This document shows positions 8,913-16,893 of a stretch of 63,692 bases of DNA, in pieces. Source of the DNA: Methanothermobacter sp049720995. Its GTDB lineage: Archaea; Methanobacteriota; Methanobacteria; Methanobacteriales; Methanothermobacteraceae. Below the pieces are notes generated by a model, which was given only the letters and a program-made list of their open reading frames with translations, made no database searches and was not told where the DNA came from. Made by a program: the position numbers and the translations under genes. How positions within the stretch are numbered: the first letter of the stretch is position 1; every line of letters begins with the position of its first letter. The DNA is taken from assembly GCF_049720995.1 (NCBI RefSeq), contig NZ_JBNASF010000007.1:1-63692 (forward strand), written 5' to 3'.

Positions 8913-8985
8913 GGGCCCGCTGGGATTCGAACCCAGGGCCTCACGGTTATCAGCCGTGCGCTCTAACCACCTGAGCCACGGGCCC
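8913..8985 (-). tRNA. tRNA-Ile (GAU)
   Basis: On the minus strand the sequence folds as a cloverleaf: acceptor stem GGGCCCG/CGGGCCC, D-arm GCTCAGGTGGTTAGAGC, anticodon stem CACGG/CCGTG with loop CTGATAA (anticodon GAT), and T-arm CTGGG-TTCGAAT-CCCAG. The length is 73 nt. CCA is not encoded, as the bases after the acceptor stem do not match it. A TATA-like ATATATATGAGG on the minus strand (near 9030-9041) may be its promoter. Confidence 0.95.
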
Positions 8986-9012
8986 ATGAAGTATTCAAGA
9001 ATCAGTGGGGTG

Positions 9013-9029
9013 ATTCCAACTTTTGGAAT
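9013..9029. other. Short perfect hairpin between adkA and tRNA-Ile
   Basis: ATTCCAA, a 3-nt loop, then TTGGAAT: a 7-bp perfect stem. It lies between the 3' end of adkA and the 5' end of the tRNA on the same strand. It could mark the adkA transcript end or a processing site, but no T-tract follows it. Confidence 0.4.
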
Positions 9030-9078
9030 TCCTCATATATATGCTTTTCTGTCTGGGGGGCCAGGGGGTTTTTCACCA

Positions 9079-9651
9079 TCAACCAGGTAAGATCCTGAGG
9101 TCCTCCGCCGTTTTGATGATCTCAATGATTTCACATGCGGTCCTTTCAGGGGTCCTGTTTTCAACCACACTGACGATGGATCCCATGAGGGCTGCGCATA
9201 CGAACATTGCTGTTCGAAGCAGCTCCATGTGCTCCACCAGACCCGAGGGAGTATCACGCATTCTCCTTTTGGAGTCAGCAATCCTCCTTTTGATTATATC
9301 ATGGGGATCTGATTCAAGGATTATGATGAGATCAGGGGTTATGAACTCCAATGGAAGTGAAACAAGGTAACCGAGTGGTGACCTGTCAAGTCCATGGAGA
9401 TCCAGGAGCACCCCCTTCATTTCAGATACTCTGAGGGCGGCTTCACGCCAGACACTGTGCTGCTGATCCATTGAGAGCCTGAAAAGTTCATCCAGTGTAC
9501 CTGCAAGGCATCTCTCCTCTGCAACTTCAAGCATCAGTTCTCCATAATTGATGAAGGTATGATCCAGTTTCTCAGAGAGAATCCCGCATACTGTTGTTTT
9601 TCCTACACCTGGCACGCCCACAATGACAATGGTTTCAGGAAACCCCTGCAT
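9079..9651 (-). CDS. adkA: Archaeal-type adenylate kinase
   Basis: A 190-residue P-loop kinase that interconverts AMP, ATP and ADP. The Walker A motif GVPGVGKTT spans residues 12-20, and DLHGLDRSPLGY and SDPHDIIKRRIADSKRRMR match the archaeal AdkA family rather than the bacterial Adk family. It follows the DUF59 gene by about 10 bp with no clear ribosome binding site, suggesting coupling. Confidence 0.88.
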   Translation of the reverse strand: MQGFPETIVIVGVPGVGKTTVCGILSEKLDHTFINYGELMLEVAEERCLAGTLDELFRLSMDQQHSVWREAALRVSEMKGVLLDLHGLDRSPLGYLVSLPLEFITPDLIIILESDPHDIIKRRIADSKRRMRDTPSGLVEHMELLRTAMFVCAALMGSIVSVVENRTPERTACEIIEIIKTAEDLRILPG

Positions 9652-9661
9652 GAGACTGATA

Positions 9662-9955
9662 TCATTTATTTACCATTTCACTTATGGCATCTGCCATCAT
9701 ATGCCCTTCCACTGTGATCTCGGCCCGGTCGATACCCTCAACCTCTTCGGCAACTCTCCTTGCATCCATGGCCATCCTGGCGGCGCTCATGCATCCCGGG
9801 TTTGTGGGCCGGATCGTTATCTTTGCAATGGTTTCACCCTTCTCCTCGATTTCGATGTTTTCAACAAGACCCATCTCCACTATGCTTATACCCATGTGTG
9901 GGTCTGCAACCTTTTTGAGAGCTTCCTTAACCTTTTCCAAGAGTTCTTCTGACAT
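9662..9955 (-). CDS. DUF59/MIP18-family protein, likely Fe-S assembly factor
   Basis: A 97-residue protein with the MIP18/SufT-type core: DPHMGISIVEMGLVENIEI, then TIRPTNPGCMSAARMAMDARRV, which contains the conserved Cys. Family members act in cytosolic Fe-S cluster delivery, plausible in a methanogen rich in Fe-S proteins. GAGGTAAT precedes the ATG. The exact client proteins are not apparent. Confidence 0.85.
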   Translation of the reverse strand: MSEELLEKVKEALKKVADPHMGISIVEMGLVENIEIEEKGETIAKITIRPTNPGCMSAARMAMDARRVAEEVEGIDRAEITVEGHMMADAISEMVNK

Positions 9956-10049
9956 TATATTACCTCAGCTGGTATTTTGATAATCACTGTGGTGATTCTC
10001 TATTTTTAAGTTAACCCTATTTAAACATGTTCATTATCACCCGCCCTGA

Positions 10050-10079
10050 AAAAGAATTTCAGGCCATCAGGTCCTGAAA
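10050..10079 (-). terminator. Hairpin plus T-rich tract after the ArcS-like gene
   Basis: TTCAGG (10058-10063) pairs with CCTGAA (10073-10078). Read on the minus strand, the hairpin is followed by TTCTTTTT. It begins 7 bp past the stop codon of the gene ending at 10086, so it is a good transcription-end candidate. Confidence 0.5.
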
Positions 10080-10085
10080 TAAGGG

Positions 10086-11003
10086 CTATTTAAAACTTTT
10101 TCTGCGTCTTAACCTAACAGCAACACCACGCTCTGCCTTCACCATTTCGTCCCCGCATAAAACGGCCCTTCCAACACCCACAACATCTCCTTCACGAACT
10201 ATTACAACCTCATCGCCGGGTATTATTTCTCTGTCGGCGTCCACGACACCGGGTGCAAATAGTGTGTTGCTCTCCAGCCTGAAATCTATCTCAACCCATT
10301 TCACGCCCAGGCTGTAAATGGATGCTGCACCCTCAAGGGATGGTGATATGAGCCCCCGATCCATCATAAGGGTGCCTATCTCTGAACCATCCTGTGTGAA
10401 GATCCTCCTGTGGTATCTCCCCCTCACCCTGCAGCCATCGGGTATGATAACTTCTGCACCCTCCCCGAACTGGTATACCGCCACCGAGCGCAGCATATGG
10501 AGCATCCTTTCCCGTGCCCCTATCTTTTCATAATCTTCAAGTTCCCTTCCAAGCCGCCTGATGGCCTCTGGAGACGCCGGTCTTGAGGTGCTGGCTGTGG
10601 GGGTGAAGGAGTCAAGGTACTCCTCGCAGACCTCAAGGTATCCCCCATCAACATGGGCTATAACATCAAGGTCACCCACGTAGTCTCTTAAAAGTTTTCC
10701 TGAAAGTTTTTTCTCCTCATGGGACCATTCCCCCGTGGTTGAAACGTCATATGATGAGATGGGGTGTGTGTTCTCCATCTCCCTGGGGCATATGCCGAAG
10801 GGTGATGTGAGTATGAGTTCCTGGAATCCCCTGGTGACCCTCATGAATTTTCTGTGGGACCTTGAGGTCGAGTAGGGTTTCTTCATGCTGCATGGGAGCA
10901 CCACCACAACTTCCCCGAGGGGCTTCATCAGTTTCATCCTCTCGCGCCACCTCACAGCCTCCGGGCGGTGGAGTGATTCTTCAATTGAACATATAACCTT
11001 CAT
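10086..11003 (-). CDS. Short archaeosine-synthase-like (ArcS) protein: DUF5591 plus PUA domain
   Basis: A 305-residue protein. Residues 37-50 match the signature PC-x3-KPY-x2-S-x2-H of archaeosine synthase (PCSMKKPYSTSRSH here), which converts preQ0 in tRNA position 15 to archaeosine. The C-terminal 75 or so residues form a PUA RNA-binding domain (VDADREIIPGDEVVIVREGDVVGVGRAVL). The usual N-terminal TGT-like domain of ArcS is absent; full ArcS proteins are roughly 500-600 residues. It may be a split ArcS that works with a separate TGT, or a divergent paralogue. Confidence 0.75.
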   Translation of the reverse strand: MKVICSIEESLHRPEAVRWRERMKLMKPLGEVVVVLPCSMKKPYSTSRSHRKFMRVTRGFQELILTSPFGICPREMENTHPISSYDVSTTGEWSHEEKKLSGKLLRDYVGDLDVIAHVDGGYLEVCEEYLDSFTPTASTSRPASPEAIRRLGRELEDYEKIGARERMLHMLRSVAVYQFGEGAEVIIPDGCRVRGRYHRRIFTQDGSEIGTLMMDRGLISPSLEGAASIYSLGVKWVEIDFRLESNTLFAPGVVDADREIIPGDEVVIVREGDVVGVGRAVLCGDEMVKAERGVAVRLRRRKSFK

Positions 11004-11020
11004 CCTATCAGTTCCTGATT

Positions 11021-12487
11021 TTATCGTGACTTCTTACTGTAATGGAGACCATTCAACCATTTAAGACCTGTGAGTTCTGCCACGTCCTTTTTAACAGCTA
11101 CAAGGTCCTCGTTATTCAGTTTTTTAATATCATCCTTCCCGGTTATCCTTGTAAAATCAGCAATCTCGGCTGTTGAGACCCTTATATAGTTTTCAAGCCG
11201 TTCAGCAGCCTTTCTGGTGTCCAGGTGTTTCAAAAGGGCAGGTTCATGGGTGGTTATGCCTGTTGGACACATGCCTGTGTGGCATAGTCTGTGCTGCTGG
11301 CAGTTCATGGCAATAAGAGCAGCGGTACCTATGTAAACCGCATCAGCCCCCAGAGCAAGGCATTTGGCCATATCAGCCCCTGTCCTGAGGCCTCCCCCTG
11401 CAATCAGGGATACTCTGCCCTCAAGGCCCTCGTTGACAATAACCTTGGTGGCCTTGGGTATGGCTGCAATGAGTGGTATGCCTGTGCTGTCCCTTATATG
11501 CGGGTTAACAGCCCCTGTACCTCCTCCAAATCCATCGAGACTTATGAAGTCAACACCGGCATCAAGGAGGGTTTTCACATCGTCCTCAACGTTTCCACAT
11601 CCTATCTTGGCACCAACCGGGGAACCTCCAGAGAGTTTCCTGAGGTATGATACCTTCTCTGCCAGTTCCTGGTGGTTTCTGATATCAGGGTGATGTGCGG
11701 GAGAATATGAACCCTCACCTTCTTTGAGCCCACGGACCCTTGCCACGTCATCTGTTATCTTGTCAGGTGGCAGATAGCTCCCTTTACCGGGGTATGCTCC
11801 CTGACCGAATCTTATCTCTATGGCGGCTGCCCTCTGAAGTATATCCTCCTGGACTCCGAATCTCCCTGTTGAATACTGGACTATGAGGTACTCTCCAGCT
11901 TTCTCCATCTCATATTCAAGGACGCCCCCCTCACCTGAATTGAAGCCCACCCCCAGTTTGGCTGCAGCGGATGCAATGGCCATCCTTGTCTTTTTTGAGA
12001 CTGCACCATAGCTCATACCACTTATCATTACAGGGGAGCTCAGTTTCAGGGGTTTATCCGCCATCTTACCTATGGTCACCCCTGTTTTCACAGGCTCCTC
12101 TGCGTTTAGTGGTATGGATGATACCTGTGCCGGTACAATGTGTATGTCATCAAGTCCCAGAGGCAGCCTCTTTTGGGACCCCATTGACTCCAGGGGCGCT
12201 TCACCTGTTCTTGCAGCCTCCTTTATATGGATTATGTTCTTGTAGTCCCTGTGATTTTCGGAGCGACCTTCTCTCCTCATACGGATACCATTCAGTGATT
12301 CCGTGTTACAGAAATAGAGTTCCCTGAGACCATATTTCTGATAAACAGGGCATGATGCGCAGAGGCATCCCCTCTCACTGACCTCATATCTGCTGCTCCC
12401 GGTGGCACAGAATAGCATCTCATCGTCCCCGTGACCCGGATAACTCGGGCAATCCGGGCATAAACATTCCCTGTCCTGTTCCTTCAT
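11021..12487 (-). CDS. FMN-binding glutamate-synthase-domain protein with Cys-rich N-terminus
   Basis: A 488-residue flavoprotein. Residues 1-65 carry two Cys clusters (CLCPDCPSY and CLCASCPVYQKYG, DUF2769-like), likely metal or Fe-S sites. The rest is a GltB-type FMN barrel: SGMSYGAVS, NSGEGG, IGCGNVEDDVKTL, DGFGGGTGA and AGGGLRTGADMAKCLALGADAVYIGTA. It ends with CQQHRLCHTGMCPTGI, the Cys set that binds the 3Fe-4S cluster in glutamate synthase. There is no glutaminase domain, so it is probably not a complete glutamate synthase by itself; a redox role is inferred. GGGGTTGTT precedes the ATG. Confidence 0.82.
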   Translation of the reverse strand: MKEQDRECLCPDCPSYPGHGDDEMLFCATGSSRYEVSERGCLCASCPVYQKYGLRELYFCNTESLNGIRMRREGRSENHRDYKNIIHIKEAARTGEAPLESMGSQKRLPLGLDDIHIVPAQVSSIPLNAEEPVKTGVTIGKMADKPLKLSSPVMISGMSYGAVSKKTRMAIASAAAKLGVGFNSGEGGVLEYEMEKAGEYLIVQYSTGRFGVQEDILQRAAAIEIRFGQGAYPGKGSYLPPDKITDDVARVRGLKEGEGSYSPAHHPDIRNHQELAEKVSYLRKLSGGSPVGAKIGCGNVEDDVKTLLDAGVDFISLDGFGGGTGAVNPHIRDSTGIPLIAAIPKATKVIVNEGLEGRVSLIAGGGLRTGADMAKCLALGADAVYIGTAALIAMNCQQHRLCHTGMCPTGITTHEPALLKHLDTRKAAERLENYIRVSTAEIADFTRITGKDDIKKLNNEDLVAVKKDVAELTGLKWLNGLHYSKKSR

Positions 12488-12607
12488 AACAACCCCTGCT
12501 GCAGTTGGCTCCTAATAAGTTATAACGTCCTTATCTAATTAATATGATGGTCTGGCGAAAATGTGTGGATGGGTGCATGTCCTGCCGCTCATTATCTGAG
12601 GGTCTCA

Positions 12608-13093
12608 CTATCTTGACATCTTCATGAGTTCTTCATGAAGCTGTCTGAGACGATCTATTGATGGATGATTCTTTCCAAGACGATCAGACCATTTTTTAAT
12701 CACAAAATCAATATCAACCTCATCTGAACCATTTATGAGGTTATCTGCATGGGCAACAATCTTCTCTTCAAGGGTCTCTGGCATGTAGTTTCCAGGCGGA
12801 AGTCCAAGGGCCTCAGCCTCATCATCAGGTATCCCTGCACCCACATGCCTTTGGACTATCCTGATGACCTCCACAGGGTAACCGAGTTCCCTGAGGATAC
12901 GGGCCCCCTCGACGGCGTGCTCAACTCCACTTGTCCTGCAGCGGCCTATATCATGAAGCAGGGCACCTTCTTCCACAAGTTCTCTGTTAACAGGGAGGGT
13001 TCCTGCCAGTTCAAGGGCCTTTTTCCTGACGGCCAGTGAGTGGTCCACCACCCATTCAGGACATCCAGCACTTCGAAGTAGATGGATGCTCAA
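12608..13093 (-). CDS. HD-domain phosphohydrolase-like protein
   Basis: An HD-superfamily protein of about 161 residues (TIGR00295-like). Metal ligands are visible as DHSLAVRKKALELA, LLHDIGRCR and EHAVEGARIL. Members hydrolyse phosphate esters of nucleotides or nucleic acids; the substrate here is unknown. I favour TTG 13093 because GGGTGTTTTC lies just upstream; an in-frame TTG at 13108 has no ribosome binding site. It follows tfe on the same strand. Confidence 0.75.
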   Translation of the reverse strand: MSIHLLRSAGCPEWVVDHSLAVRKKALELAGTLPVNRELVEEGALLHDIGRCRTSGVEHAVEGARILRELGYPVEVIRIVQRHVGAGIPDDEAEALGLPPGNYMPETLEEKIVAHADNLINGSDEVDIDFVIKKWSDRLGKNHPSIDRLRQLHEELMKMSR

Positions 13094-13124
13094 GAAAACA
13101 CCCTTCAATCAAAATTCGTGATTT

Positions 13125-13661
13125 CTAGGAATTCAGAGTCTGGGTGTGGGTAGTATCAAAACCGTTGTTTTCGTAGAGGCTTAGCTCATCCTTCAGCTGC
13201 TGTATTATTTCAGAGTTGTCCATGAATTCCATTTCAGAGCCGCATTCAGGGCATGTGAAGTTCTCTTCAGCAGCTTCATCGAAGGTGAAGCGGTAATGTC
13301 CGTTTACGCATACAAAGAACATGTTGTTCTCCTCGAAGTCCAGGGCTTCCCTTAGTTTTTTAACTATTTCGTCGTGCTTCCTCTTTATCATCTCTGTAAC
13401 CTTTTCAGGTTCAAATTTCCATGTGTAGGTGTACCACTGTGTTTCAGGGTCCTTGCTTCTCTTGTAGCTTGCCACCCCTGCATCATAGAGCTTGTAGAGT
13501 ATTCTTCTGACTATGTTGAGTTTAAGCTGGGTTTTCTCTGAAATCTCCTCATCTGTTACCTTTCCCTTCATGAGGCACTCCAGAACCGGCACTGCCTCAT
13601 CCTCTTCCTCCTCAGTGATAATCTCATGGATCAACTCTTGTAGCATCTGATCATCAATCAA
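13125..13661 (-). CDS. tfe: Transcription factor E (TFE alpha)
   Basis: A 178-residue archaeal homologue of the TFIIE alpha N-terminal half; it helps open the promoter with TBP, TFB and RNA polymerase. The extended winged helix spans about residues 1-100 (VTDEEISEKTQLKLNIVRRIL). A zinc ribbon follows (C-VNGHYRF...CPECG near residues 122-146), with one expected Cys position occupied by other residues (CVNGH). I place the start at TTG 13661, with GGAGG seven bases upstream, which gives the usual length. A longer reading to 13736 lacks a site. Confidence 0.92.
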   Translation of the reverse strand: MIDDQMLQELIHEIITEEEEDEAVPVLECLMKGKVTDEEISEKTQLKLNIVRRILYKLYDAGVASYKRSKDPETQWYTYTWKFEPEKVTEMIKRKHDEIVKKLREALDFEENNMFFVCVNGHYRFTFDEAAEENFTCPECGSEMEFMDNSEIIQQLKDELSLYENNGFDTTHTQTLNS

Positions 13662-13781
13662 TTGAAATCCTCCAGCTTGAGAAATAACTGCATACGGGTA
13701 TGCCGAATCAATCAAATTTTTTGAGTGCACTCCCATTTATGTGCCTAATCTTATTTAAAATTTTATAAAATTCATGAGCCC

Positions 13782-14630
13782 TCACCGCAGCGGGGGTCTA
13801 ACAATAACCGCCGGCACATGTTCCAGTGAGGACAGCATTTCAACTGTAACTGTCTCGGGTTCACTTCCAAGTTCACTGGCCATATCATAAACGGTTTTTC
13901 TGCTGCTGTGCCTTTCATGGTACCCTTCGGCGGCTGATGCCACCTCAAGGAGTACCTCAGTGGCAGTGGGCCTTGATGATGCAAGGGGAGTTGGCCATCT
14001 TTCCCTGGAAAACCTCCCTGCAATGTAACCCAGGAACCCTGTATCTGAGATTATACCCTGCGCAGCCGTGGGAAGTGATGTGAAATACCTTCCGAGGATC
14101 CGGTAAGTTGCGTCGGTGTCAATAACAACCACGGTGACATCGACACAGAATTTCCTCAGAATCCCCTCTGCAATGGATTTTGCAGCATCCCCCGGGTTTT
14201 CAGGAAGAAGTGAAACATATGTGCCCGGGACATTGCTCAGATCAATTCCGGCCTCAGAGGCAGGTTTGAGGGCATGTTTCAGCCCATAATATCTGAGCAC
14301 AACCTCCTTATGGTTTCTTGCCTCAGGGGGAAGGTTTCTGAGGTTTTTCAGTGTTCTTTCTTTTATTCCAAAAATGGGCCCGAGGATATGGCCCCAGATG
14401 TACTTTGACCAGAGGTCTGCAAGAATGATGGCGGTCCTGGAGGCTTCAAATTCTGATTCATCAACCAGGTTTCCCTGGGCAACCGAGATGGGGGTTTCAG
14501 AGACCACGAGGAAATCCCCATCCATGACAAGCTCACCTGCTCCATCCACGATTTTCGATAAACCCTCACCTGGCCTTATGTACTCTGTCCTCACAGGTAC
14601 CGTGGTGTATCCAGCTGTGGACATTTTCAT
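13782..14630 (-). CDS. CofE-family (F420-0:glutamate ligase-like) protein
   Basis: A 282-residue protein of the PF01996 family, which contains the enzyme that adds glutamates to coenzyme F420-0. Visible are VRTEYIRPGEGLSKIV, GDFLVVSETPISVAQG, and the acidic VVVIDTDATYRILG where CofE binds metal. It is longer than canonical CofE and has an unusual central region (NLPPEARNHKEVVLRYYGLKHALKP), so it may be a paralogue with another acceptor. The ATG at 14630 has GAGG five bases upstream. It is the last gene of the run that starts with comA. Confidence 0.72.
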   Translation of the reverse strand: MKMSTAGYTTVPVRTEYIRPGEGLSKIVDGAGELVMDGDFLVVSETPISVAQGNLVDESEFEASRTAIILADLWSKYIWGHILGPIFGIKERTLKNLRNLPPEARNHKEVVLRYYGLKHALKPASEAGIDLSNVPGTYVSLLPENPGDAAKSIAEGILRKFCVDVTVVVIDTDATYRILGRYFTSLPTAAQGIISDTGFLGYIAGRFSRERWPTPLASSRPTATEVLLEVASAAEGYHERHSSRKTVYDMASELGSEPETVTVEMLSSLEHVPAVIVRPPLR

Positions 14631-14682
14631 CTGGTCCTCGGAGTGCACTCCTCTCAATTAAAGTAAAGGTCGATGGGAATGT

Positions 14683-15405
14683 TCATCTGACCCTAACCGG
14701 CGGAGCCCAGACCTTGAGGTCTATGCCCTCTATGATGGCCCTCCTGCCTTCAAGCTGCACCACAACCCCCGAGTGGACCTTCTGCATCATGCAGTGGGCC
14801 GGGAGGAATCTCACCGTGTCGCCGATGTTGGGGAGTTCCCCATCAATCATGCCCTCGAAGCCCCCCACCATGCAGACCCCGATGTCCTGGAACTCAAAGT
14901 CCTCACTGCCAAGGCGGTGACATGGCCCCACGATGTGGACAGTTATGAGCCCATTGTTTTCATCCAGTATCTCTGCAAAGTGGGTTATGGGGCACCCCAG
15001 GGGCCTGTAACGGATTATATCCCCCTTTTTAAGTTCAGTCCTTGAAAATGGAAAGAGTACCTCCCTGCATGAACCCTCGTGGGGTAGGGGCTTCAGTATG
15101 AAATCTGCCTCGTAACCTTCAAGGACACCCACAACCTTCTTCTCCTCTGGCAGAAGGTCCTCCTCCTTGAGGATCTCCTGGAGCTTCTGAAGGTTGTCTG
15201 CAAAGAGCTCCTGGTACATGAAGTGGCATCTGTCGATCTCTGTCCGCCCCTTAAGGAGTGCGGAGGCGTATTCATCGCACCTCGCATAGCCACAGATACC
15301 GCAGTTGTATCCTGGAAGAAGTTCTGTAACCATTTCTCTGAGTGATCTGTCTCCTGGCATCTGAAAGACCCTCTTTTCATTCTCCCTCATAGGTCTGGAA
15401 GCCAT
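14683..15405 (-). CDS. Fe-S-binding protein (4Fe-4S PF04060 type), part of an uncharacterised trio
   Basis: A 240-residue soluble protein. CGICGYARCDEYA near residues 35-47, with a further Cys (DRCHF) about a dozen residues on, fits the Cys-x2-Cys-x4-Cys-type cluster domain also found in corrinoid Fe-S proteins. The rest has scattered Cys (GSCREV, GCPITH, GPCHRL, GVCMVGG, AHCMM) and a beta-rich look, but I recognise no further domain. It overlaps the P-loop NTPase gene by 29 bp, strongly suggesting a common function. Electron transfer or activation is inferred only. Confidence 0.7.
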   Translation of the reverse strand: MASRPMRENEKRVFQMPGDRSLREMVTELLPGYNCGICGYARCDEYASALLKGRTEIDRCHFMYQELFADNLQKLQEILKEEDLLPEEKKVVGVLEGYEADFILKPLPHEGSCREVLFPFSRTELKKGDIIRYRPLGCPITHFAEILDENNGLITVHIVGPCHRLGSEDFEFQDIGVCMVGGFEGMIDGELPNIGDTVRFLPAHCMMQKVHSGVVVQLEGRRAIIEGIDLKVWAPPVRVR

Positions 15406-16078
15406 CTATTCTTCTGAGTATTCCCCTGTGGTGCTTCTTGTTGACCCTGGTCTCACCCACACAGAGGGTGCAGACTGCAAGGGGTGCTGAGTGACGGAGT
15501 TCCTCGTTTTCAAGGGAAACCTCTCTGCTCTCTATCATTTCCTCTGCAAGTTCCATGCAGCCCTGTCCACTGAGGCCATTTGCCTCTATTATCTTTGCTG
15601 AGGGGTTAACCTCCAGTATACGCTCCCTGAATATTTCCCTCTCTGCCTGGGATATCATATCCCCCTTGGTCACCACGGCGATGTCTGCAGTTGAGAGGAA
15701 GGGCCCAACCTTGAGGGGAGTGTTGGGACCGCTTGTAGCGTCTATGACGCAAACTCCAAGGCAGTTCTTTGTGTATGGGGCGCAGCGGTGACATAATCCT
15801 GCTGTTTCAATGATGAGGAAGTCTGATTCATTCTTCTCTGCCCATTTTATCATGTCATCTATGTTATAGATGGCGTAGTGGTCCGGGCACATATCCATTG
15901 AGAGGCCCACAAGTGTGGGCGCGCCTATCTTCTCAAACTTCTTGTCGTCATCGGTGTATAGGCAGTCTATTTTTACCACCGATGAATCGAATCCCCTAGC
16001 CTTGAGGCTTTTCAGTGTGTGCATGAGGACTGCTGTTTTCCCGGATCCTGGTGTTCCAGCAACTATTACCATTCTCAT
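15377..16078 (-). CDS. P-loop NTPase (CobW/HypB/CooC-like), part of an uncharacterised trio
   Basis: A 233-residue protein with Walker A GTPGSGKTAVL near residues 8-18, ETAGLCHRCAPYTKNCLG in the middle (a Walker B-like acidic residue followed by three Cys) and TKGDM, the G4-like base-recognition motif of the SIMIBI class. Two more Cys lie in CTLCVGETRVNKKHHRG near the end. SIMIBI GTPases with Cys/His sites often deliver metals or activate cofactors. The start is 16078, or the nearby ATG at 16072. It is sandwiched between an ABC ATPase and an Fe-S protein. Confidence 0.75.
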   Translation of the reverse strand: MRMVIVAGTPGSGKTAVLMHTLKSLKARGFDSSVVKIDCLYTDDDKKFEKIGAPTLVGLSMDMCPDHYAIYNIDDMIKWAEKNESDFLIIETAGLCHRCAPYTKNCLGVCVIDATSGPNTPLKVGPFLSTADIAVVTKGDMISQAEREIFRERILEVNPSAKIIEANGLSGQGCMELAEEMIESREVSLENEELRHSAPLAVCTLCVGETRVNKKHHRGILRRIDGFQTYEGE

Positions 16079-16113
16079 ATCCTTTCCCTTCTGTAACTGG
16101 TGCAGCTTTCAGC

Positions 16114-16893
16114 TTAACCTTTTATTATCTCTGTGAGGTCTATGCTCTCAACCAGCTCTCCCCTCCTCACCTTCTCACGGAGGCTGAGCATGAGTTCATC
16201 TATCTTGTTGAGTTCACGGGATATCTTCTTCTCCTGGGGTGTTGTTGTAACTATCTTCTGCATACCACCATGCTTCATCACTATCCTCTTGTCGGTCATG
16301 AGTGCAAGCACGGGGTCGTGGGTTACAACCAGAACTATTTTACCGTGTCCTGCAAGTACCTTGAGCGCATCGTGTTTCCTTATACCTGCATTTTCAATTT
16401 CATCTATGAGCACTATGGGAGAGTCACTTATTATGGCCACATCTGCAACCATGAGGGCCCTTGACTGCCCCCCACTGAGTATTGTGAGGTCGTGCTCCTT
16501 TTTGATGGGCTCACCGGTGAGTGTGTTTGCAAGTTCGATCACACGATCAACACACTTTTCACTGGCACCCCTGCACTTGGCGTGAAGGCTGAGAAACTCC
16601 CCTACTGTCATGTCCGCCAGGAAGTTCATGTTCTGGGAGAGCTGGGCCACCATCTTCTTTCGGGGGTTTGTACGGTCCTCATAACTTGGTTCTTCGTCGT
16701 TCACCAGGATTTTTCTCTTGGAGAAGGTGTCCTTCTGGGCCAGCTGTTCAATGTCACCTATAAGTGAACTTTTACCGCTTCCTGTTGGGCCGACCACACC
16801 AAAGATTTCACCTTTTCTTATTTCGACCTTCTCAACGGGTTCCTTCTCTCCGTATTTGTCATAACCGCCAATTACTGTGATTTTTTCTATCAT
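16114..16893 (-). CDS. Soluble ABC-type ATPase, part of an uncharacterised trio
   Basis: A 259-residue single ABC domain: Walker A GPTGSGKSSL near residue 36, signature LSGGQSRALM, Walker B IVLIDEIENAG, and the switch His in VVTHDP. No membrane partner is encoded nearby, so it is probably not a transporter ATPase. The start codon overlaps the comA stop (TAATG), placing it in the comA transcript. The C-terminal 50 residues look helical and charged. Confidence 0.8.
   Translation of the reverse strand: MIEKITVIGGYDKYGEKEPVEKVEIRKGEIFGVVGPTGSGKSSLIGDIEQLAQKDTFSKRKILVNDEEPSYEDRTNPRKKMVAQLSQNMNFLADMTVGEFLSLHAKCRGASEKCVDRVIELANTLTGEPIKKEHDLTILSGGQSRALMVADVAIISDSPIVLIDEIENAGIRKHDALKVLAGHGKIVLVVTHDPVLALMTDKRIVMKHGGMQKIVTTTPQEKKISRELNKIDELMLSLREKVRRGELVESIDLTEIIKG

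Noticed and set aside
8905..9078. Integration site at tRNA-Ile
   Set aside because: No integrase, no duplicated tRNA end and only housekeeping genes lie on both sides.
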